Shown here in pieces: positions 1 to 8,542 of a stretch of 64,000 bases of DNA. The stretch covers positions 1 to 64,000 of the forward strand of contig NZ_PVNG01000014.1 of assembly GCF_003001935.1 (NCBI RefSeq), written 5' to 3'. The position numbers and the translations under genes are program-made. Origin of the DNA: Nonomuraea fuscirosea (GTDB taxonomy: Bacteria > Actinomycetota > Actinomycetes > Streptosporangiales > Streptosporangiaceae). How positions within the stretch are numbered: position 1 is the first letter of the stretch; each line of letters starts with the position of its first letter. The notes beneath the pieces are model-generated. The model was not told the origin of the DNA and ran no database searches. It saw only the letters and a program-made list of their open reading frames with translations.

Positions 1-246
1 GGGCTCGACGTCTCTCCCGACGCCAAGCAGCTGCTGGCCGACCGCGGCTACGACCCCGTCATGGGCGCCCGGCCGCTGCGCCGGACGATCCAGCGCGAGC
101 TGGAGGACTCCCTGTCGGAGAAGATCCTCTACGGCGAGCTCCGGCCCGGTCACATCGCCAAGGTCACCGTCGACGCGCTCGGGTTCGTCTTCACCAGCGA
201 GGACGCGCCCAGCAGGCAGGATGAGAAGGTGACGGCTCCGGCTTGA
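1..246 (+). CDS. clpC: ClpC-type AAA+ unfoldase, C-terminal end (5' partial)
   Basis: The frame is open from base 1 and ends at TGA 244-246, giving the last 81 residues of a Clp/Hsp100 ATPase. The stretch RGYDPVMGARPLRRTIQREL is the conserved start of the C-terminal small domain of ClpC/ClpB proteins, including the sensor-2 region (GARPLRR). The tail after GELRPG is short, as in actinobacterial ClpC. Such proteins form hexamers that unfold substrates for ClpP. It is cut only by the window edge. It converges on the next gene with a 16-bp gap. ClpB is the main alternative, but the short tail favours ClpC. Confidence 0.85.
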   Translation, partial: GLDVSPDAKQLLADRGYDPVMGARPLRRTIQRELEDSLSEKILYGELRPGHIAKVTVDALGFVFTSEDAPSRQDEKVTAPA

Positions 247-262
247 GATCCCGGCGGGCCCG

Positions 263-1396
263 TCAGTTCTTCGGCTCGGCTTCCTTCCCCCGAGGTACGG
301 CCGGCGGTTTCGGCGGCGGTCCCGGCGGGAGGGGGATCGGATCGTCCTTGAAGAGTTCGGGTACGGCCCGGTAGAGGATGGCGGTGATCGGCACGGCCAC
401 GACCGCGCCCGCGATCCCGGCCAGGATGCCGCCGACGGCCAGCACGATGATGATCGCCAGCGGGTGGAAGTGCAGCACCCGGCCGACGATCAGCGGCTGG
501 AGCACGTGGTTCTCCAGCTGCTGCTCGACGATCAGGATGCCGATGAAGATCAGCGCGTAGATCGGGCCCTTCGCGCCGAGCGTGACCAGCGTCGCGACCG
601 CGCCGGCGAACAGGATGCCGACGATCGGGATGAAGCTGGCCAGGAAGATCAGCACGGCGAGTGCCGCCCAGAGCGGGACGCCCATGACGGCCAGCACGAC
701 GCCCATGAGCACGCCGTGCACCGCGGCCACGGCCACCGTGCCCTGCACGTAGTGCGACAGCGTGGTCCAGGCGGTCCGCCCGGCCCGGTCGACCCGCGGC
801 GCCATCCGGCCGAACCCCTTGAGGAACCATGACCAGATCTGGTCACCGTCCTTGAGCAGGAAGAACGTCACGAACAACAGGAGCACGATCGAGGCCAGCA
901 CCTCCACGACGACCACCGTGCCCGCCAGAACCGTGGAGGTGATCTGCTGCTGCCGCTCAGTGACGAACTTGGCGATCTCATCCACCCAGCCGCTGAGCTG
1001 GATCGGCTCCAGGTGCAGCGGACCGGTGTAGAGCCAGCCCTCCACCGTCTTTGCTGTCTGCCTGACCTGTGTCACCAGGCCGGGGAACTCCTCGTTGGCC
1101 CGGACGCCGACGATCCAGCCCGTCCCGCCCAGCACGGCGAAGGCGACGAGCATGGTCACCCAGGTGGCGTAGATCGGCCGCAGCCCCGACGCGCGCAGGC
1201 GCCGGGTGAGCGGGAACAGCAACGCGGTCAGCAACAGGGCGACCGCCACCGGCAGGGCGACGATGCGCATCGTCGCCACGAAACCGAACACGTAGTTGGC
1301 CACGATGCCGATGACGATCAGACACGCGCACCACGCGGCCATCCTCGCCAAGGTCGCCGGAACCAACCGCAGCAGGCGCTCCTGACGTGGATCCAT
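263..1396 (-). CDS. AI-2E family transporter (integral membrane permease)
   Basis: About 377 residues with several long hydrophobic segments: near residues 20-60, a second group around 145-175, and a dense set between 200 and 320. This is the layout of the AI-2E/PerM-type permease family. The family exports or exchanges small solutes, and AI-2 itself is proven for only a few members, so the substrate is unknown. The C-terminus is Pro-rich and charged. The ATG at 1396 has GGGGAAG nine bases upstream; a GTG at 1414 in the same frame is the alternative start. It is convergent with clpC, and no operon partner is evident. Confidence 0.85.
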   Translation of the reverse strand: MDPRQERLLRLVPATLARMAAWCACLIVIGIVANYVFGFVATMRIVALPVAVALLLTALLFPLTRRLRASGLRPIYATWVTMLVAFAVLGGTGWIVGVRANEEFPGLVTQVRQTAKTVEGWLYTGPLHLEPIQLSGWVDEIAKFVTERQQQITSTVLAGTVVVVEVLASIVLLLFVTFFLLKDGDQIWSWFLKGFGRMAPRVDRAGRTAWTTLSHYVQGTVAVAAVHGVLMGVVLAVMGVPLWAALAVLIFLASFIPIVGILFAGAVATLVTLGAKGPIYALIFIGILIVEQQLENHVLQPLIVGRVLHFHPLAIIIVLAVGGILAGIAGAVVAVPITAILYRAVPELFKDDPIPLPPGPPPKPPAVPRGKEAEPKN

Positions 1397-1543
1397 ACCC
1401 GTCAACTTCCCCACCGGCCGGAGATAGGCACTCTTTCAAGCTTCAAACGAGGGAAATACCGAGAGCAGGCCGGCGGGTACCGCTCTCGCCGAGGCCGCCC
1501 TCCCGGCGATCCGGACTTGCTTCGCCGGCCGGCGTGGCCGCGT

Positions 1544-2386
1544 CTATCGTGCTCCGCCGGGGTTGTCTCTGGCCGCTCGCGTGATGTGCCGCTGTGCCCA
1601 GTAGACGACGTGGTCGGCGACCTTCTCCCATTGGGGGGCGCCGAGGGAGAAGTGCGGCATGCGGGCGAACTCCTGGTAGTCGGTGACCGCACGGGACTTG
1701 CGGTAGCGCTGGTAGATCGCCCGTACCAGCGTGGTGGGGACGGTGTGGTCGGCGCCGCCGGCGATCAGGAGGAGCGGGGCGCGGGTGTCGTTGTCCACGT
1801 CGACCCGGGTGGCGGCGTGCCGCCGCAGGTTGGCGGTGGCGGCCTGGAACAGCGGCCGGCCGGGGGCCGGCACGTGGTAACGCTGGTAGATCGCCTCGGA
1901 CTCCTGCGCGGTCAGGGTGTTGGTGAAGGCGTAGTGGAACTGTTCGGCGCTGAGCGCCACGGTTCTGGACCGGTTGCGGGGGTTGGCCAGGACCGGCAGG
2001 GCCGAACGCAGGCTGCTGAGCGGCAACCGCAGCACGCCCTTGATCGGGGCGGGGTGGATCGCGACGCCGGCGACGCCGAGGCCGCGATCCAGCAGGATCT
2101 GCGTGATCAGGCCGCCGAAGGAATGGCCGACGATGATGGGTGGCCGCGGCTGCTCGCGGACGACCTTCTCGTAGAAGTCGGCCACTTCGGTCACGCCCAG
2201 GCCTTTCATGACGGACGGATTCTTGCGCAGGGCTTCGACCTCGATCTCCATGCCCGGCCAGGCCGGAGCGGACACCTGGTGGCCGAGCGCGGTGTAGCGC
2301 GCTGTCCAGTGTTCCCAGGCACGCGGGGTCAGCCACAGCCCATGAATGAGGACGATGGGACACTTGCTGTCTGTGCTCTCGTTCAT
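1544..2386 (-). CDS. alpha/beta hydrolase
   Basis: 280 residues. The oxyanion-hole strand IVLIHGLW lies near residue 11. The nucleophile elbow VGHSFGG (Ser near residue 85) is followed by a cap region and then GGADHTVP carrying the likely acid Asp. A His in the C-terminal MPHFSLG segment is the candidate base. This is the normal order for a soluble alpha/beta-hydrolase of the esterase/lactonase type, and the substrate cannot be told. The start at 2386 was chosen because AGGAGAAA precedes it by the right distance; an upstream in-frame extension to 2494 has no such site and reads as low-complexity leader. Confidence 0.82.
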   Translation of the reverse strand: MNESTDSKCPIVLIHGLWLTPRAWEHWTARYTALGHQVSAPAWPGMEIEVEALRKNPSVMKGLGVTEVADFYEKVVREQPRPPIIVGHSFGGLITQILLDRGLGVAGVAIHPAPIKGVLRLPLSSLRSALPVLANPRNRSRTVALSAEQFHYAFTNTLTAQESEAIYQRYHVPAPGRPLFQAATANLRRHAATRVDVDNDTRAPLLLIAGGADHTVPTTLVRAIYQRYRKSRAVTDYQEFARMPHFSLGAPQWEKVADHVVYWAQRHITRAARDNPGGAR

Positions 2387-2575
2387 GAGGGTTTCTCCTG
2401 CCAGGTCATCGATAGGACAGCCGGTGGAGCTCGGGATCCGCGCTGTCCCCTTCAGCGCACAGGAATGGACGGCCGGAGGAAACGGGCAATTCATGCACTG
2501 CTCATCTCCTGAGCTGATAACCGAGCCTCGGATGACGAGACCGGACCTGCTCAGAGCTCAAGGACGGCAAGGTGA

Positions 2576-2881
2576 ATGATGTCGAACACGCGACCTCCGC
2601 AGGAGGCGGATCCCGCCAACGGTGCGGACCCGGCCCTGGCCGGCGTCCTGAAGGCGATCGGCGAAGCCTCGCGAGCTCTCGCCCTGCGGAACGCGATCGG
2701 CCTGGCCCGCGCCGCCGACCGGCAGCGGCTCGCCGTCTACCTGGAGACGATGACGCCTGACCAGCTCGCCGGAATGGCCGACGCCGCACAACTGCTCAGC
2801 GTCGAGGCCGGCCGGGCGCTGGCCAGGAGGGCCGAGGACGGGGGTGCGTCACCGGCCGACGCGGCCTCCGGCGACCTCTGA
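2576..2881 (+). CDS. small hypothetical protein
   Basis: 101 residues, acidic at both ends, with an Ala/Leu/Arg-rich helical middle (near residues 20-85). No known motif or membrane segment was recognised. It is preceded by GGCAAGGTG and begins with two consecutive ATG codons. The amino acid pattern is like a real small helical protein and no competing frame is better. It sits alone between two minus-strand genes. It could be a small adaptor or regulator, but nothing in the sequence says so. Confidence 0.5.
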   Translation: MMSNTRPPQEADPANGADPALAGVLKAIGEASRALALRNAIGLARAADRQRLAVYLETMTPDQLAGMADAAQLLSVEAGRALARRAEDGGASPADAASGDL

Positions 2882-2964
2882 CCGCCGGCCCCTTCGTGAC
2901 GCGGGCGGCGGCGTCAGGCGGGACCGTCCGTGGGTCCGACGGCGGCGCCCGGAGCGCCTTCGAC

Positions 2965-3888
2965 TTATGCGGGCCCGGTGGCCGGGCTGACGGGTTCGAG
3001 CCAGCCGAGCCGCCCGGCCAGACTCCGGGCGCTGTCGATGACGGCGGCGATGTGAGGTGAGGGGTTGTCCTGGTGCCACAGCAGTGACCAGGGATAGTGC
3101 GTGGCGGGCTCGATCAGGGGCCGCCAGGTGGTGCCCGGCCGGTTGGAGGTGCGGAAGGAGGAGGGGACGCAGTGCACGCAGCGGTGCTGGAGGACGAGAT
3201 CGGCGGCGGCGCGGCTGCTCTGCACCGTGCCCTCGTAAAGGGTGGGGGCGAACCCGGCCGAGCGGCACAGCGTGAAGACGAACTGGTTGAGCTCCGGCGT
3301 CTGGGATTCCTCGCCGAGCAGCAGGAGCTCATCGGCAAGGGCGGCCACGGGTACGCCGTCGGACTCGGCGAAGCGGTGCTCGTCGGGCACCAGCACGCCG
3401 AGCGGATCGAGCCTGATCAGCTTGGAGGTCACCTCGCCCGGAGCCTGGGAGGCCTGTCCGATGGCGATGTCCAGGCGGCCGTCGGCCAGTTGCCGGTACT
3501 GCTCGGGCGTTCCCGCTTCGACCTGGTGGATGGTGATGCCGGGATGGGTGCGCTGCAGTTCGCGCAGGATCTGCGGCATGGTGTCGTAACCCGCGTCGAG
3601 GATGCCGGCGCGCAGCGTGGGTACGGGCGCGGCGGCGTTGCGGGCCACCTGCGCGGCCCTGCCCACGCGATCGAGGATCTGCCGGGCCTCGACGAGGAAG
3701 GCGGCACCGGCCGGGGTCAGGTCGACGTGGTGGGTGCTGCGGTCCAGCAGCCGCACCCCCAGCTCGCGTTCCAGCCGCTGGATCTGCTGGCTCAGCGCGG
3801 ACTGCACGATGTGCTCGCGCTCGGCTGCCCGGCCGAAGTGCAACTCCTCGGCTAGCGTCACGAAATAGCGCAACTGCCGAAATTCCAT
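2965..3888 (-). CDS. LysR family transcriptional regulator
   Basis: 307 residues. The N-terminal winged helix-turn-helix starts at MEFRQLRYF and runs to about residue 60, with the recognition region SALSQQIQRLERELGVRLL. The rest is a periplasmic-binding-protein-like effector domain (about 90-290). The start at 3888 is taken over a GTG three codons upstream because LysR proteins usually begin MEFRQLRYF, and an AAGGGG box lies upstream. The neighbours on both sides point the same way or are unrelated, so there is no obvious divergent target. The effector is unknown. Confidence 0.9.
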   Translation of the reverse strand: MEFRQLRYFVTLAEELHFGRAAEREHIVQSALSQQIQRLERELGVRLLDRSTHHVDLTPAGAAFLVEARQILDRVGRAAQVARNAAAPVPTLRAGILDAGYDTMPQILRELQRTHPGITIHQVEAGTPEQYRQLADGRLDIAIGQASQAPGEVTSKLIRLDPLGVLVPDEHRFAESDGVPVAALADELLLLGEESQTPELNQFVFTLCRSAGFAPTLYEGTVQSSRAAADLVLQHRCVHCVPSSFRTSNRPGTTWRPLIEPATHYPWSLLWHQDNPSPHIAAVIDSARSLAGRLGWLEPVSPATGPA

Positions 3889-3990
3889 ACACACCACCCC
3901 TTCCCGGCCGGGCGGCGACTATCCGGGCCTTCTCCTCCCCCACTCTAAGTGCCACGGGACGGCGTGGCCCGTGCGGACAGAGGCCGTCCG

Positions 3991-4992
3991 TCAGTCTCCA
4001 GCCAGGGCGCGGGCCTGTTCCCGCCGGGGGACGCGGCGGCGTTCGAGGCGCTCCTGATCGGGCCAGTGCACGTTACTCACCCAGCCGAGCCGTTCGAACA
4101 GGCCGATCACGGCGGCGGACGGGTCGAGCTGGCCGCGATCCACGCCGTGGCGGGCGCAGGACGGCTCGCTGTGATGACCGTTGTGCCAGCTCTCCCCGAA
4201 CGACAGCAGCGCCAGCGGCCACAGGTTGGTGGAGCGGTCGTGCCGGCGCGTCTTGAACGGCCGGTTGCCGAGCACGTGGCACAGCGAGTTCACGCTCCAG
4301 GTGACGTGCTGCAGGAGCGCGACCCGGATCAGGCCGGCCCAGAGGAAGGCGGTCAGGGCGCCGTACAACGTGCCGGTGATCGCCCAGCCGGCCAGGAACG
4401 GCAGCGCCAGCGACAACGCGCACAGCGCGGGAAAGGCGCGCGCCACCCGCGTCATGGCCGGATCGTCCAGCAGATCAGGGACGTAGCGCTGGGCCGGGGT
4501 CTGGTCGTCGATGAACAACCAGCCCAGATGGGCGTGGGCAAGCCCCCGAAACTGCCCGCGCAGGCCCGTGCCGTACCGGTAGGGCGAGTGCGGGTCGCCC
4601 GGCCGGTCGGTGAAGGCGTGATGACGGCGGTGCACCGCCACCCAGTCGATCACGTTCCCCTGAAAGCCCATCGATCCGGCGACCGCCAGCGCCACGCGCA
4701 ACCATGGACGGGCCGTGAAGGAGGCATGGGTCAGCAGCCGATGGAAACCGACCGTCACCCCGAGGCCGGTCACCGTATAGAGCACCACGGCGAGCAGGAG
4801 GTCGGTGAGCGTGAATCCCCGCCCCCACATCAGGAAGATCGCGACGCCGAGCGCGAGGAACGGCGCCACCACGATCGCCCCTGTCAGTCCCACTTGGAGT
4901 CTGCCTGCCGGAACGTGCTCTTCCGCCTCGGGGAAGGGCGATGCGCCGTCGTAGTCCTGACGGCGTTCCGCCGTCTGTTTCGAAATGGTCAT
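3991..4992 (-). CDS. acyl-CoA/acyl-lipid delta-9 type fatty-acid desaturase
   Basis: 333 residues, integral membrane. The three histidine clusters of the di-iron desaturases are present: GFHRLLTH, HRRHH and WHNGHH. Four hydrophobic spans lie around residues 35-80 and 180-225. The family introduces a cis double bond into acyl chains using O2 and an electron donor; the chain position is inferred from the stearoyl-CoA-desaturase-like histidine pattern. It is the second gene after the zinc-finger gene at 5011-5322, with 18 bp between, so the two are probably co-transcribed. GAGACGAAAGAG lies just before the ATG. The C-terminus is rich in Arg and Glu. Confidence 0.9.
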   Translation of the reverse strand: MTISKQTAERRQDYDGASPFPEAEEHVPAGRLQVGLTGAIVVAPFLALGVAIFLMWGRGFTLTDLLLAVVLYTVTGLGVTVGFHRLLTHASFTARPWLRVALAVAGSMGFQGNVIDWVAVHRRHHAFTDRPGDPHSPYRYGTGLRGQFRGLAHAHLGWLFIDDQTPAQRYVPDLLDDPAMTRVARAFPALCALSLALPFLAGWAITGTLYGALTAFLWAGLIRVALLQHVTWSVNSLCHVLGNRPFKTRRHDRSTNLWPLALLSFGESWHNGHHSEPSCARHGVDRGQLDPSAAVIGLFERLGWVSNVHWPDQERLERRRVPRREQARALAGD

Positions 4993-5010
4993 GAGTCTCT
5001 TTCGTCTCGT

Positions 5011-5322
5011 CTACACGGTGCGGCGGTGCACGTAGCACCAGCGCCAGGTCGATGGCGATGCCAGGGTGGCGACGACCGGATGGTCGGTCTCCTCGTAGTG
5101 GGTGCGGGAGTGACCGCCTCGTGCATCGTCGGAACAGGCCACCCACCCGCAGGTCAGGCACACCAGCAACCGCGCCCAGGCGCGGCCCAGCGCAAGGCAT
5201 TCCTTGCATTCGGGCAGCCCGGGCTCCACCGTCGGGAGCTGGTCGATGTGTTCGCAGCGCGGGGCCTGACCGTTCAGGCCGGCGCGGTCGGTCGTGTTCG
5301 CTCCTTGTGCGTCCAGGGCCAT
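5011..5322 (-). CDS. UBP-type zinc finger domain protein
   Basis: 103 residues, almost all one zf-UBP-like module. Cys/His ligands are visible in CEHIDQ, CKECLALG, LLVCLTCGWVAC and HYEETDHPV, followed by an aromatic strand. In eukaryotes this fold binds the ubiquitin C-terminus. Bacterial stand-alone copies are common in actinobacteria with no settled role. The start at 5322 has GAGGGGG upstream. It overlaps nothing and precedes the desaturase by 18 bp, suggesting a functional link to lipid desaturation or simple co-expression. Confidence 0.8.
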   Translation of the reverse strand: MALDAQGANTTDRAGLNGQAPRCEHIDQLPTVEPGLPECKECLALGRAWARLLVCLTCGWVACSDDARGGHSRTHYEETDHPVVATLASPSTWRWCYVHRRTV

Positions 5323-5490
5323 GACGACCCCCTCACGATGACAGCGACGCAAGCTGCGCCGTCTGTTCATCCACCAGTCAAGGCGACCGGCGAACAGGCG
5401 GAAACGCGCAATCGCAGCAAGGCTCATCATCTGCCGCGATAAAGGGCCTCCCGGTGGACGTCGTCCGGTCCGGCCCCGGAACCGCCCGGC

Positions 5491-5847
5491 TCAGTCCTCC
5501 GGCTTCTCCTCGGGCGATTTCCCGTCGACGCCGGAGTCGAGGAGGTGGGCCCCGGCGTCGTGCAGGGTGATGCCGTGGCCCAGCACGTGGCCGGGGCCCG
5601 GCTCTTCGGGTGTCACGCCGGTCGCCTGGAAGCGAGTGTCGCGGGTCGGGCCGTCGCCGACGAGGTGACCGCGCAGCCGGTGGGCGCGGTCGTACACGGC
5701 CCACCGGCCCGCGCCCACCTGCGGCATGGAGTCCGGGTTGTCCTTGAGCCACTGCGCGTTGGCCGCGTGATCGGGCCGCTCGTCAGCTTCTTCCTGCTGA
5801 GAGGGGGCCTCTGTGGCATGATCTTCGATCTTGCGAGCACTGCTCAT
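5491..5847 (-). CDS. hypothetical hydrophilic protein
   Basis: 118 residues, strongly acidic with many Asp, Glu, Gly and His, and no hydrophobic segment. The middle (WAVYDRAHRLRGHLVGDG) looks like a folded strand-rich core; both ends look disordered. The start at 5847 has GAGAGCGAGA upstream. No family was recognised. It lies alone before the glycan gene cluster on the other strand. Confidence 0.5.
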   Translation of the reverse strand: MSSARKIEDHATEAPSQQEEADERPDHAANAQWLKDNPDSMPQVGAGRWAVYDRAHRLRGHLVGDGPTRDTRFQATGVTPEEPGPGHVLGHGITLHDAGAHLLDSGVDGKSPEEKPED

Positions 5848-6204
5848 GTCGCGTCTCGCTCTCTGGTGATGGCTGTCGCCTCCGAGACATCGAAGGAGCG
5901 TTCTCAGCCTTGCACCACAGGGTATGGCACCGACCCGCACCACACAGGTGATCACGAGTGATGCGCGACTGTGGAGTCTCTTGCCGCCGCTCCCCGGTCA
6001 TCAGCCGTGGTGATGACCGCTTGCCGCATCAGCGGTTACCGGCCGGCGCGCCGTGGCGTTGACTCGGCTGGGACAGGGCAGGAAGCCGGAGCGTGGGCCC
6101 GCGTCCGGCTGCTGTCACTGCCATCGCAGGGTTCTCGCGGAACCGCACCCCAGGGAGAGAAGGCGCGCCATGCCGGACGTACGCCGGAGCGAAACCTCCA
6201 ACAC

Positions 6205-7212
6205 GTGAGGATAGCGCTGCTGGGACCGATCGCCTGGCGCACGCCTCCACGTCATTACGGCCCGTGGGAGCAGGTGACGAGCCTGCTCGCCGAGGGGCTC
6301 CGCGCCGCCGGGGTCGATGTGACGCTGTTCGCCACCTTGGACTCCGTCACCTCCGGAGCGCTGGACGGTGTGTGCCCGCGCGGGTACGCCGACGATCCGT
6401 CGCTCGACGGGCGGGTGTGGGAGGCGATGCATGTCGCGCACGCGCTGGGCCGTTCCGGCGAGTTCGACCTCGTCCACAGCCATCTCGACTGGCTGCCGCT
6501 GGCCTTCGCCGAGCACTGCCGGGCCCCTTTGCTCACCACGGTCCACGGATTCTCCGGCAGGGGCATCCTGCCCGCCTACGCCCGCGCCCGATCCGCCTAT
6601 GTGTCCATCTCGGACGCGGACCGTGCCCCCGAGCTGGACTACGTCGCCACCGTGCACCACGGCGTCGAACTGGACGCGTTCCCCTTCGACCCCGTGGGCG
6701 GCCGGCGGCTGGTCGTCTTCGGCCGCGTTCATCCCGACAAGGGAACGCACACGGCCATCGAGATCGCCCGGCGGTCCGGGATGCCGCTGACGATCTGCGG
6801 CATCGTCCAGGACGAACGGTACTTCGAGGAGGAGATCGTGCCGAAGATCGACGGCGAGCGGGTCAGCTTCCTCGGCTCCGTCGGGCCGGGGACGCGGGGC
6901 CGGATCCTCGGCGGCGCCGCCGCACTGCTGCATCCCATCGCGTTCGACGAGCCTTTCGGCCTGTCGGTGGTCGAGGCGATGGCCTGCGGCACTCCCGTCG
7001 TCGCCTACCGGCGCGGGTCCATGGCCGAAGTGGTGGATCCGGGCGTGACGGGTTTCCTGGCGGACTCCCTCGACGAGGCGGTCACCGCCGTGGCACGCAT
7101 CGCGACGATCGACCGCGCGAGCTGCCGCGCGCAGGCGGAACGCAGGTTCAGTGCCGATCGGATGGTGGGGAGTTATCTGACCATATATCGCGAAATGTTA
7201 GGACAAATCTAG
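6205..7212 (+). CDS. GT4-family glycosyltransferase (first of cluster)
   Basis: 335 residues, GT-B fold. The N-terminal acceptor domain opens with VRIALLGPIAWRTPP. The C-terminal Rossmann half carries LVVFGRVHPDKGTHTAIEIA and the donor-binding motif FDEPFGLSVVEAMACGTPVV, where the E-x7-E pair of GT4 enzymes is seen. GT4 enzymes are retaining and use NDP-sugars; the donor here is not readable. The start is a GTG with GGAGCGAAA upstream; longer in-frame reading to 5971 lacks protein-like character. It is followed 166 bp later by a second GT4 gene, then a toroid protein and GH130. The usual product call in related genomes would be glycosyltransferase. Confidence 0.85.
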   Translation: MRIALLGPIAWRTPPRHYGPWEQVTSLLAEGLRAAGVDVTLFATLDSVTSGALDGVCPRGYADDPSLDGRVWEAMHVAHALGRSGEFDLVHSHLDWLPLAFAEHCRAPLLTTVHGFSGRGILPAYARARSAYVSISDADRAPELDYVATVHHGVELDAFPFDPVGGRRLVVFGRVHPDKGTHTAIEIARRSGMPLTICGIVQDERYFEEEIVPKIDGERVSFLGSVGPGTRGRILGGAAALLHPIAFDEPFGLSVVEAMACGTPVVAYRRGSMAEVVDPGVTGFLADSLDEAVTAVARIATIDRASCRAQAERRFSADRMVGSYLTIYREMLGQI

Positions 7213-7378
7213 CGACTGATACTGTCAGGCGTACGCGAACCACGCCATCAGCTGATCGGTCGCGTCGGCCGGGCCCCCGAATGAGGACGGGCCCCCGGTG
7301 AAGTCTCCAGGTTCCCCCGCGGACGCACAGGCAGACGGGTAACCGTCTTCACCGAGCGAGCAGCACCCGAGTCCCATC

Positions 7379-8542
7379 GTGGTGCGGCCGGATGACCGAA
7401 AGGCGAGACAGTTGGCCCTCACATACGGGTTCCTCAGCACCCACCCGCCCACCCAGTGCGGGCTCGCGACCTTCAACTCCGCCCTGGCCTCGCATCTGGC
7501 CAGGGGTGAAAGGTCCGGCGGAATCGTCCGTGTCACCGCGGAAGGTGACGACGAACGCCCGCAGCCCGGAGTCGTGCACACCTGGACTCCCAGCGGGCCC
7601 GGCGGCTGGCAGGCCGCGGCCTCCGCTCTCGAGGACTTCGACGTGGCCATCGTGCAGCACGAGTACGGCATCTACCCCGGCCTGGACGGTCAGGACGTCC
7701 TGCCGTTGCTGCGGTCCCTCACCGTGCCGAGCATCGTGGTCCTGCACACCGTCCTGGTCGGGCCCACTCCCCCGCAGAAGGCCCTGCTCGAAGAGATCGC
7801 GGACGCGGCGGACGCGATCGTGACCATGACCGGCACCGCTCGTGACCGGTTGACGGCCGGTTACCGGGTGGATGCCGGCAAGGTGTTCGTCATTCCGCAC
7901 GGGGCCGCCGACCACCTGCGGGTCCCGGCGCGGCGGCGCCCCCGTCCGCATCTGCTCACCTGGGGGCTGCTCGGCCCCGGCAAAGGAATCGAATGGGCGG
8001 TGCGTGCCCTCTCGCTCCTGGTCGGCCTCGACCCCGCACCGATCTACACGATCGCCGGCAAGACCCACCCCAAGGTGCTGGAGTTCCAAGGCGAGGCCTA
8101 TCGCGACGGCCTGCACGACCTCGCCGCCCGGCTGGGAGTGTCCGCGGCCGTGCGGCACGACCCCGTCTACCGGGATCAGCACTCGCTGAGCCGGCTGATC
8201 CGCTCGGCGGACGTCGTCGTGCTGCCCTATGACTCGGCGGAGCAGGTGACGTCCGGTGTCCTCATCGAGGCCGTGGCCGCCGGTGTGCCGGTCGTCGCCA
8301 CCTCCTTCCCGCACGCCGTGGAACTGCTCACCAACGGCCCGGGGCTGCTCGTTCCCCACGGCGACCCCGCCGCGCTCGCTTCCGCCATCCGCCGCGTCCT
8401 CACCCGGCCGGGGCTGGCCCAGCAGCTCACCGGGCGTACCCGCGCCCTGCTCCCGACGCTGCTGTGGCCGTCGGTCGCGGCCCGATACGACGGGCTCGGC
8501 CGGTCGCTCGTCGCCGCGCGACCGGCCGCGATGCTGCCGTGA
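7379..8542 (+). CDS. GT4-family glycosyltransferase (second of cluster)
   Basis: 387 residues, GT-B fold. The N-terminal segment LTYGFLSTHPPTQCGLATF matches the start of GT4 enzymes with a glycine-rich acceptor loop. The C-terminal half has LLTWGLLGPGKGIEWAVRAL and a donor loop VVVLPYDSAEQVTSGVLIEA. The GTG at 7379 is the longest start. A TTG at 7412 with AAAGGCGAGACAG upstream is equally good and would remove 11 residues that look like leader. The stop overlaps the next GTG by four bases, so translation is probably coupled. The donor and acceptor are unknown. Confidence 0.82.
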   Translation: MVRPDDRKARQLALTYGFLSTHPPTQCGLATFNSALASHLARGERSGGIVRVTAEGDDERPQPGVVHTWTPSGPGGWQAAASALEDFDVAIVQHEYGIYPGLDGQDVLPLLRSLTVPSIVVLHTVLVGPTPPQKALLEEIADAADAIVTMTGTARDRLTAGYRVDAGKVFVIPHGAADHLRVPARRRPRPHLLTWGLLGPGKGIEWAVRALSLLVGLDPAPIYTIAGKTHPKVLEFQGEAYRDGLHDLAARLGVSAAVRHDPVYRDQHSLSRLIRSADVVVLPYDSAEQVTSGVLIEAVAAGVPVVATSFPHAVELLTNGPGLLVPHGDPAALASAIRRVLTRPGLAQQLTGRTRALLPTLLWPSVAARYDGLGRSLVAARPAAMLP

